Shown here piece after piece: positions 39,714-47,526 of a DNA stretch of 64,000 bases (the stretch's first letter is position 1; the number at the start of each line of letters is the position of its first letter). The translations under genes and the position numbers were made by a program. The stretch comes from Gammaproteobacteria bacterium (lineage in GTDB: Bacteria > Pseudomonadota > Gammaproteobacteria > DSM-16500). The stretch covers positions 1 to 64,000 of the forward strand of contig JAJNBC010000012.1 in NCBI GenBank assembly GCA_021156085.1, in the 5' to 3' direction. The notes beneath the pieces were generated by a model. The model was not told the origin of the DNA and searched no databases. It was given only the letters and a program-made list of their open reading frames with translations.

Positions 39714-39762
39714 TATAGGCCATCCAAACAAGCGCTATTTTTTAATGAAAAAGGAAGTTGAA

Positions 39763-40167
39763 ATGAATAAAAACATATTTTTCAGAATGTGGGTAGGTGC
39801 GTTTGCAGCTTGTTGTATGACGCATGCTTCTGCTTCTTATATTACCTGTGCATTGAACACAGATTGTCAATTTACTAATTATTGGGAGAGTATTTACATC
39901 CCAATAACTGAAAAAGCGGATTATAAATGTCACTTTAAACAAGTTAATATCACTGATAGAAATGTGATGCATGAGATTTGTATCAATCGAATTTTACATT
40001 TTCAGTTAGGTGGAAGTTATGGTTATGAAGTCAATAGATATATTACATCTGACCAGCCAGGGCTGTTATGGGGCTTTTCGATAAGTGTTAAACGTACTAA
40101 TTTTCATTTCAGCTATTTACCCTTACCTGAGGCTGCCAAAATAACAGTAAACTGTCAAAAAATATAA
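39763..40167 (+). CDS. Small secreted cysteine protein, intact member of the duplicated module
   Basis: A 134-aa protein with a signal peptide (basic MNKN start, hydrophobic core, cut after ASA near residue 24) and a mature part beginning SYITCALNTDC. Further Cys occur in DYKC, HEIC and VNC near the C-terminus, so disulfides are likely in the periplasm or outside. No known domain is recognised. The frameshifted copy at 2258-2642 and the chimera at 2662-2769 share the post-signal motif. I start at 39763 because AGGA lies 8 nt upstream. The partner large membrane-protein gene follows 425 bp downstream, repeating the order small-large seen at 1-2.7 kb. Confidence 0.7.
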   Translation: MNKNIFFRMWVGAFAACCMTHASASYITCALNTDCQFTNYWESIYIPITEKADYKCHFKQVNITDRNVMHEICINRILHFQLGGSYGYEVNRYITSDQPGLLWGFSISVKRTNFHFSYLPLPEAAKITVNCQKI

Positions 40168-40592
40168 GTCTGTTTACCTCAAGCCTTCCTCTTTTATTTT
40201 TGATTTTTTTACCTAGTATTCTATTGTGAGCCTTCTCATACCTTATTAAAAAATTTTTGTGCATTGTCAATTGCTCCAAACGCGCTATCCTTGGCGTTGC
40301 AAATTGCTTCCTGCAATTTAGTCGTTTTGAGTGATGCAAAAAACTTTTTTGGTAAAGTAGGAACGAGAGGGCGATTGATTTAAACTATCCTATTATTTTA
40401 TCTGAATATTTTTCTTCAGCACTGTTAAAATCTCACAAAATTTCTTCATAATTCTTACATTTCTTCCTACTTATTTCCTGCATTAATTAAATTATTTTAT
40501 TATATACCACAGCCATATTTTTAAAATTGAAATGATAGCAACAGAGTGGTACTGAGCCAAAGTAAAATATATTAACTAACAGGAGATCAAGT
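40168..40592. other. 425-bp AT-rich spacer without a gene
   Basis: No convincing ORF, RNA or terminator is seen. Short partial inverted repeats (GCAAATTGC / GCAATTT near 40307-40320) are present. TTGAAA at 40527-40532 with TACTGA 17 bp later could be a weak promoter for the downstream gene, whose ribosome site AGGAG is at 40581-40585. Confidence 0.4.
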
Positions 40593-42738
40593 ATGCAAAG
40601 TAGAAAAAAGAAAAAAGAAAGTAGAAAAAAATCTACTCATCAATGAACCAGCGGAGGCCGGGTCAGCAGGCGCGATAGAGATGAAAATAATACCCACAGC
40701 AGAATCTGTTGAGGTTAAAAATGAAGGAGATTTGAATAATGCTAATGAAGCGCATGTGGCAGAGGGGGTAGCAGATCCAGTTATTCCTGCAGGTGAAAAT
40801 GAACCTAAAGAAAGTACCTATCCTTCTACCTACCCAGATATCATGATTACTCTTGGCATCATTGCCTTGTCTGCCACCAGCGCACTCAATAGTTCCTTTG
40901 TTCGCTCTGAAAAACTCACTGAATTTACGAATACAATCAGTAGAGCTGACTCAAATAATGCATGGGTGATCTCAGAACTGTCATTGAGTTTGATTAACCG
41001 ATTAGCCTTAATTCCTGAATTACTTCATAACGCTAGGCATAATATGCGTTTCAAGCATATTTGGCGGGAGATAGTAGGCGAGCGGAAGAATAGTAAACAA
41101 GAGAATGGCGAACAAGAAGCAGCCTCTTATTCAGGCAAGAATATGTTATGGGGTATGAGTGTTTTGCTCGCTTCTGTTCCCATTGCGCTCGCCCATTTTA
41201 TTGTATTTTATGATGCGAATGCACAGATGTTTCTTAAAGACTTTGAAATTAAAATTACTGAAGATAGTACTTACAATACAAATGGAACATGGCCTTTGAT
41301 ATTTTGTCTCACTTTGGCTTCGCTTGGCTCTATCTAGCATTGGTTGCATAGCGCAATGGAATTGTCAGCAGGGGCTTCTCACTCGCACCCCATGCGGTTA
41401 TTTTTTAATAGTCGTACACAAGGAAAGGGATGTCTTAACCGAAGTAAACGACTTGCTAATAACATTCTCTTTGATGGTCTATTCAACGCACTGCTCTTAA
41501 GCTCTTTTTTAGCGGAATTGGGATTATTTTCTTGGGAATTTCAGGAGCAAGTGATTGAGGGAAATTTAATTAATATGAAACATGGTTTTTTATCTTTTAT
41601 TGGTTTTACTTTATCATCTACTGCCGCTGTTGCTTATCTCGGGCATGAAGGGCAAAAATTAATTAAAGTAGTTTCAAAGATATTTTCCGAAGAAAAAAGC
41701 AATCTATGCATGCACAGTTACCTAAATCAAGAACAGTTTATGATGAGCCTACTTTATTTTTTAGGTTCTACTTTTAATGCTACTGTGCATGGGCTCTCTC
41801 GTTATCAAGTAATGCAAGATATTTGTGATGATATGATTGATATTAATCCTAGAATAATGATCGTGGGCTCTTTTGTTTCTGCTGCCAATAGATTGGCAAC
41901 ATTGTGTTTAGAAGAAAAAGAGCTAAGCAATGAGGATGAGAAAGAAGAAACAGCGTTGCGGGTAAATGAATCTAGAAAATACGATTCAGCACAACATGCC
42001 AAAGATTTATTATATGAAGCATTCTTTATTTTATGGATTGGATTAGGGGCCCAGATACAGAACCATGATTATGCTCCAACTATTGCTATCAGTGGTGTCA
42101 TTGCAGGTGTAAGCAGCGAAGCAATGATTGAAATGGGTCGTGCTCATGGTTGGATAGCGAGTGCGTCTTTTGACAAAATCGATGTCCTTATTGATATTGT
42201 CGTTGTGCCTATCTTAACAGCAGAGTTTTGGATGTACAGAAGAGAGCTTTTTGTGGCATTTTTTAGCCAAGATGATCATTGGATGGTATCAGCTGCACCT
42301 GTGATTATGTCAGCTTTAATTGTGCGTCACTTATTAAAAAAAGGAATTTCACTGTGGGACATAAAAGAATTTGAGCCCGATATGGAGCAACCGCATGATG
42401 TGCCTGAAACCCCAACTGAAAATACGCCACTCGCAAGGGGCGCGATAGAAGCATTATCTGAAGCAGTAGAGGCAGCCCCTGCGCCTGAAGCGGCTGCTAT
42501 TTCACAAAAATCCTATGGTGCAATAGTATCTGAATCTGAACCTGCTGAACCTGATAGTTCAAAAAAATCCTGCTGCGATCGCATTAAAAGCCGCATAACG
42601 CAATGCTATAGCACTTTTTTTAAAAGCAAAGAATCTCATGCTCCGCAGCAACTCGCTCAACCCTTACAGCTGCAGCCAGAGTTGCCAGTGGTGAATGGAG
42701 AGAAGAATGTGTCTAATGCAACAAGAGCGGTTTTTTAG
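40593..42738 (+). pseudogene. Paralogue of the 713-aa membrane protein, broken by an N-terminal frameshift and an in-frame amber codon
   Basis: AGGAG precedes an ATG at 40593, but that frame stops at TGA 40644. The homologous frame (open from before 40600 and carrying the first internal ATG at 40681) is shifted by one within runs of A near 40605-40631. From 40681 it reads to 42738 in one frame, except for a TAG at 41335-41337. In the paralogue the aligned stretch is IQEGLH, here I-stop-HWLH, so a CAG-to-TAG change is the simplest explanation. Everything downstream is still well conserved (YLGHEG, VHGLSRY, RHLLKKG), with an acidic/Ala-rich tail from ~residue 560. Recent inactivation, amber suppression or two separate products are all possible. 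Confidence 0.75.
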
Positions 42739-42760
42739 TCTACCCAAAGGGGGGATCAAT

Positions 42761-44635
42761 TTATGCCGCAGGATTCACTAATACAAATTTAGCTTCATAA
42801 GGTCGAATCAATTCAATTGCTCTTGTTAAGCGTAATTCATTCGAAGGATCAGAAATAGCTAGCGTTATCGTATTGTCTTCGATAGCGATGGGGAGACATT
42901 CATTGGATAGGAGATAATGATAGCCATAGCGTGAAATATGTGAAATTTTATCAAAAGGCAAAGCTAAGGCAGTACTTTTAGAAATTAGCGGTAAATGATA
43001 TTGTTTTGAAAAAATTTCAATGAGTTGTTTTGGCGTGATATAGTGAAGCCTTACTAAGATCTGCCCTAGTTGTTCGCCGGTTTGTGATTGTTCGTTTAAT
43101 ACTTTTATCAGAGTATCTTTGGTTAATATTTTTTCTTCGATTAGCATCTCGCCCAGTTTCTTTTTACTTGCAGTGAATAGATGCCGGGCGGGAAATTCAT
43201 GATCTGTTTTATCCCAGCGGGCGGTACTGCCCCCGCCACCTCCTTTGGCTTTTGGAGTAAAGAAAAATAAACTATACGCACGTAGTAATGCATGCAAATT
43301 AATTACATTTCCATATAAAATGAGGGGACCACTTAAAAGCGCAGGCCAAAAACCATAAATACGAAAAACGGCTATCATCCGTTGAAAAAAACGGCCAGTC
43401 ATTAATGCGCTTGCAATCATAATGGCATACCAAACCCAAGGACTTTGATCAAAACGATCTTGTAGGGTAGGGTAATCAGGGTTATAAGCAGTGGAGGCAA
43501 TATAGAGCCCCCAAAATGGAATTAAAATAAAAAATAGTCCGCTAACGAGGTGAGTAAATAGCGCTTTACGATCATGTGCTAAAGTATAAAGAGTAGGTAA
43601 ATTTCCTTGCCAGCCTGAATGGATCCATTCTTGAAATGAAATTCCTAGCACCCAACGGGCTTTTTGTCGCACGGCTAAACTGTATTTCATTGGAAATAAT
43701 GCGCGTGTAGCAATATATTCTCTGGCTTGAACGGGTTCTATAGAACCAAAAAAATACCATTTTTTACGCCATACAGTCCTGTACACATACTGTAAAACAA
43801 AGATGGGTTTTAAACCATGCAATCGAATTTGCAAAGCCGTGCTATAATCTTCCGTCAATGTGCTTGTACCGAAAGGTACGCCCGCATGATCTAATTTTAA
43901 AATATCTAGTGCAGACCGTGAAAACGCAGTGCCTACGCCAGCTGATGGCACTAACCCTCCAATCATTTCGCGTACGATGGCATCTTTAGAATGTGTTTCA
44001 CAAAATTCCGCAGCATATGTCCAATGTGTCAAGTGCCATAAACTAATTTCTAAGGGAAAAACAGGGATTTGCACCATATCTTTTTTGGGTATGAGATAGT
44101 TATACAATTTAAATGAGAGGGGATGAATAATATCTTCCGAATCTTGCATGACAAATATATCATATTGAATATTATTTTTCTTTTCATATTCCATAATATA
44201 AGTGTAAATAGAATTCAAATTGCGTGCTTTATTTGTGGGTCCTGGATCTGGGCCTATGACGCATTGCACATGGGGAATTGTTTTGGCTACATTACTTACG
44301 GCTTCGATAGTAGCAGGATCATTAGGATAGACCCCCACAAAAAGATCATATAAAGAATAATCTAATCCATATACATTGTGCTGCAGCATAAATTCAATGA
44401 CACCGGCTTCATGCCAGCAAGGTACCATCACAGCTATGCGTTTTTCAGGGAGCATCGCTAGAGTGCCATAAGTTAATTTTTTTTTGTTACGAAATTTATA
44501 AGTGCGCCAGATTTCTAGGCCCCAGTAATAAGCATCGAAAAATAAATCGTCTACACCCGAAACAAAAAAACAAATTGCCGTGAATACTAAGAGATACCAC
44601 ATCACATAATAAGCAATGATAATATAATCATTCAT
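42761..44635 (-). CDS. nfrB: NfrB-like GT2 glycosyltransferase with C-terminal MshEN-like domain
   Basis: A 624-aa inner-membrane polymerase. N-terminal transmembrane helices (~5-28) are followed by a GT2 domain with VMVPCWHEAGV (~68), a DSED-type motif (MQDSEDII), TLTEDYS (~285) and QKARWVLG (the Q..RW processive-synthase motif, ~335), then more membrane helices (~370-465). Residues ~492-545 contain two tandem ~25-residue MshEN-like units (KKLGEMLIEEKILTKDTLIK... and EQLGQILVRLHYITPKQLIE...). In E. coli NfrB this kind of domain binds c-di-GMP; here the usual Arg and Gly positions are changed (K/Q and K/H), so binding must be tested. Last gene of the operon, 2 nt after nfrA. Confidence 0.88.
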   Translation of the reverse strand: MNDYIIIAYYVMWYLLVFTAICFFVSGVDDLFFDAYYWGLEIWRTYKFRNKKKLTYGTLAMLPEKRIAVMVPCWHEAGVIEFMLQHNVYGLDYSLYDLFVGVYPNDPATIEAVSNVAKTIPHVQCVIGPDPGPTNKARNLNSIYTYIMEYEKKNNIQYDIFVMQDSEDIIHPLSFKLYNYLIPKKDMVQIPVFPLEISLWHLTHWTYAAEFCETHSKDAIVREMIGGLVPSAGVGTAFSRSALDILKLDHAGVPFGTSTLTEDYSTALQIRLHGLKPIFVLQYVYRTVWRKKWYFFGSIEPVQAREYIATRALFPMKYSLAVRQKARWVLGISFQEWIHSGWQGNLPTLYTLAHDRKALFTHLVSGLFFILIPFWGLYIASTAYNPDYPTLQDRFDQSPWVWYAIMIASALMTGRFFQRMIAVFRIYGFWPALLSGPLILYGNVINLHALLRAYSLFFFTPKAKGGGGGSTARWDKTDHEFPARHLFTASKKKLGEMLIEEKILTKDTLIKVLNEQSQTGEQLGQILVRLHYITPKQLIEIFSKQYHLPLISKSTALALPFDKISHISRYGYHYLLSNECLPIAIEDNTITLAISDPSNELRLTRAIELIRPYEAKFVLVNPAA

Positions 44636-44637
44636 TG

Positions 44638-46383
44638 TTATAACCTAAAATAAACGTCTAATAGCAACAAATTATTATGGTAATTTGAATTATAAGGATT
44701 AGGAGAAGGGCTCGTCACGGGAATATAATGCCCTTGTAATGCTTCTAAATGCAACACAACATTATATCGGTTAGAGGGCGTGATAGCGACGCCCGGTCCC
44801 CATTCGAGAATATTATTATAATATTGATGGGATGTGTCCCATACCACGAAGCCTTTTAAATAAAGATCAATTGAAGATGTTTCATATTTAAAAATACGAA
44901 TGCCTTCACGCAACCTGACGCTGCCAATAATATCGCGATAGCGTGAAAAATAAATCATATCAGAGTAAAAATCGCCTACTATCTTATTTGAAAATACGGG
45001 CTCAAGGGTATAAATAGGTCTTTCTCCCCAGTCTTTATAATAAGCAAGCCCACCACGCAAGTCGCTGCGCCAACGAGAGCGATTTTGATACACCAAATCT
45101 ACAGCTTTTCCTGCTTCCATAAATGCTGTCAAAGGGGCAGAGGGAATGGGATTAATTCCAGCACCTACTGCCGTAATACTAGTATTATCTTGAAATATTT
45201 GTGGTAACTGCTGAGAAAAATTTGACCGGTTATCGGATGTTCTTTGATAGCTAAGATACATTTTTAATTGATATTTTTCGTTAATGAGTTTACCCACTTT
45301 AATGACTGTAGGCTGCACAATCATTTTGAAGCGACTGTAATAAAAGGGGTCATAAAAAATATCTGCATAATAAGGCTCAGGCAATAACTTCAGTTGTGCT
45401 GAAGTCATATTAGTCTTAGCCATTTCAGCATCTATACGCTGTTTGATTTCTTTGGTATTTGTCGCCAAATCAAAATAATAATAGGCCAATTTTTTTTTAT
45501 CAAGATCGAGTGAAATATACCCAAGCTGCATGGCCAGTTGTGAATCTCTAGTTATTTCATAGGCGCGTTTAAAATAATGATAGGCACTGATATTATTTTT
45601 TGCATTTAACGTAGTATAGCCCGCTTCCTTAAGTGCATCTACGTCGTGAGGATAGTGGGTTAATATTTTATGAAGAACCTGCCAGGCTTGCTGAGGATGA
45701 TTTTTTTTTAAAGCATAATATTGATTAAAGAGTGTGTTGCGTTCGGTAGATTTTTTGAGAGCTGCTTTAGGGAGGGTTTGCCCCTGGGATGTTTTAGATA
45801 AGATAGAGCATGCACGTATATTTGATGACTTTATATTCCAGATAAATTTTTGCCATTCAAAGGGTTGTATCTTTGCATTCTTAGTACCCTGGATAGAAAA
45901 GCCTTTTTTAGGCGCTTCTATCTTTTCAGTAAATGTAAGGGGTATTTGGCTTAAGGCAATTTTTGCATGTTGTTTTAATTGTAAGTTATTTGTTTTTAAA
46001 ACGCTAGTTAATAAATATTTTGCCTTGCTATATTGCTGCGTTAGAATAAATAATTTTCCTAATTCAAAAGAAATAATTTCCTCATTAGGATAAATCTCAT
46101 GAGTAAGAGAAAATTGTTTTAATGCTGAATTAACATTGCCTTGCCGAAGGTACCAATAACCTAACTCACGCATAGCGACAAAATTTTTTGGATCATGTTG
46201 TAATATTCTTTCAAGTGCATGCTTTGCATCTAGAGGATGATGATCACGCAATTTAAAATATTGATTAATTAAAGAAGTTTCCCCTCTGAGATTAGAATGA
46301 CGTTTAACATAAAAAATAAAATTACAAAGAATGCCTACTATAATCAGAGAAATTATGATGATAAGCTTATGTTTTTTTGTCAC
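44638..46383 (-). CDS. nfrA: NfrA-like outer-membrane protein with TPR repeats
   Basis: A 581-aa protein. It has an N-terminal hydrophobic signal/anchor (~7-27), then TPR-type repeats (for example ALERILQHDPKNFVAMRELG and VLHKILTHYPHDVDALKEAG), and a C-terminal beta-barrel-like region (~340-581) ending in an aromatic DVYFRL, typical of outer-membrane insertion. E. coli NfrA is the phage N4 receptor and belongs to the NfrA/NfrB/WecB glycan pathway. It starts at GTG 46383, overlapping wecB by 17 bp. It is shorter than E. coli NfrA. Confidence 0.8.
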   Translation of the reverse strand: MTKKHKLIIIISLIIVGILCNFIFYVKRHSNLRGETSLINQYFKLRDHHPLDAKHALERILQHDPKNFVAMRELGYWYLRQGNVNSALKQFSLTHEIYPNEEIISFELGKLFILTQQYSKAKYLLTSVLKTNNLQLKQHAKIALSQIPLTFTEKIEAPKKGFSIQGTKNAKIQPFEWQKFIWNIKSSNIRACSILSKTSQGQTLPKAALKKSTERNTLFNQYYALKKNHPQQAWQVLHKILTHYPHDVDALKEAGYTTLNAKNNISAYHYFKRAYEITRDSQLAMQLGYISLDLDKKKLAYYYFDLATNTKEIKQRIDAEMAKTNMTSAQLKLLPEPYYADIFYDPFYYSRFKMIVQPTVIKVGKLINEKYQLKMYLSYQRTSDNRSNFSQQLPQIFQDNTSITAVGAGINPIPSAPLTAFMEAGKAVDLVYQNRSRWRSDLRGGLAYYKDWGERPIYTLEPVFSNKIVGDFYSDMIYFSRYRDIIGSVRLREGIRIFKYETSSIDLYLKGFVVWDTSHQYYNNILEWGPGVAITPSNRYNVVLHLEALQGHYIPVTSPSPNPYNSNYHNNLLLLDVYFRL

Positions 46384-47524
46384 TCTTATTCCTTAAGGTA
46401 ACTGGTTGATTATCATGTGATAAATAATGATTAATGACATGAACAATCTTTTCTGCAGCGTGCCCATCCCCATAAGGCGATATTTGTTTTGCCATGGCTT
46501 GATATTGAGTCTCATCGGTTAATAAATCTGTAGCGTTGCTAATAATAGACTCCGTTTGCGTGCCTACCAACCTTCCTAGACCCAATTTAATAATCAACGG
46601 CCTTTCTGTTTTTTCTCTTAGCACGAGTATGGGTTTGGAAAGCGCAGGTGCTTCTTCTTGTAGTCCACCGGAGTCCGTTATAATAAAATAAGATTTTTTC
46701 ATTAAAGTGACAAATGCATCGTAAGGCAAGGGATCTAAAAGTTGAATAGAGGGATTGCCCGATAATAATTCATAAGCTAGTTTATTGACATGTGGATTAG
46801 GATGCACAGGGTAGGTAATAACGATATCATCAAAAAGTTCAGTGAGTCTGATGAGAGCAGTAAATATATCTTTTATAGGCTTGCCAAAGCTCTCTCGTCG
46901 ATGCATAGTGACCAGAATAACACGTTTATTTTCTGGCAGTAGAAAGGGCAAAGGATGTTCATGAGTAGATAAAAAATAAAGGGAATCAATCACCGTATTT
47001 CCCGTAACAAAAATTCTTTTATTTCTGATGCCCTCGAGAATTAAATGAGTTCTTTCTTCTTCAGATGGAGCAAAATGCAAAGTGGCAATTTTAGAAGTAA
47101 AGACTCTATTTAATTCCTCTGGAAAAGGACGATGAAAATCATAGCTTCGTAAGCCTGCTTCTACATGAGCAAAAGGAATATTGTTAAAAAAGCAGACTTC
47201 TGCTGTAACAAGGGTTGTGGTTGTATCTCCTTGAGCAATTACTAAAGAATAGTGTTTATCTTTAATAACAGGTTCAATTTTTAAAAAAAGTTCGCTTGTC
47301 AAAGCGGATAGCGATTGATTTTCTTTCATGATATTCAAGTCAATGTCTGGGACTAAAGAAAAAATAGAGAGCATTTCATCCATTAATCCTCGATGTTGTG
47401 CGGTGCAAAGCAGGGTCAGCTCATATTGAGGGTATTTACGTAATTCATAAATGATAGGTGCCATTTTAATGACTTCAGGCCGTGTCCCTATGACGCAGGC
47501 GATTTTTATTTTCTTTTTATCCAT
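46367..47524 (-). CDS. wecB: UDP-N-acetylglucosamine 2-epimerase (non-hydrolysing)
   Basis: A 385-aa enzyme converting UDP-GlcNAc to UDP-ManNAc. It has IGTRPEVIKMAP at the N-terminus, QGDTTTTLV (~95), HVEAGLRS (~120), the HRRES segment (~210), SGGLQEEAPALSKP (~288) and RERTERP-type REKTERP. No wecC dehydrogenase is beside it, so the product is likely UDP-ManNAc itself, the precursor of the NfrA/NfrB glycan in E. coli. Confidence 0.94.
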   Translation of the reverse strand: MDKKKIKIACVIGTRPEVIKMAPIIYELRKYPQYELTLLCTAQHRGLMDEMLSIFSLVPDIDLNIMKENQSLSALTSELFLKIEPVIKDKHYSLVIAQGDTTTTLVTAEVCFFNNIPFAHVEAGLRSYDFHRPFPEELNRVFTSKIATLHFAPSEEERTHLILEGIRNKRIFVTGNTVIDSLYFLSTHEHPLPFLLPENKRVILVTMHRRESFGKPIKDIFTALIRLTELFDDIVITYPVHPNPHVNKLAYELLSGNPSIQLLDPLPYDAFVTLMKKSYFIITDSGGLQEEAPALSKPILVLREKTERPLIIKLGLGRLVGTQTESIISNATDLLTDETQYQAMAKQISPYGDGHAAEKIVHVINHYLSHDNQPVTLRNKSDKKT

Positions 47525-47526
47525 TT

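Noticed and set aside
40681-41337. Independent 218-aa protein followed by a separate 464-aa protein at 41344
   Set aside because: Both lie in the same frame, separated only by one TAG. The alignment to the 713-aa paralogue runs through the stop, so they are one interrupted gene. The second part would need a TTG start without a ribosome site.
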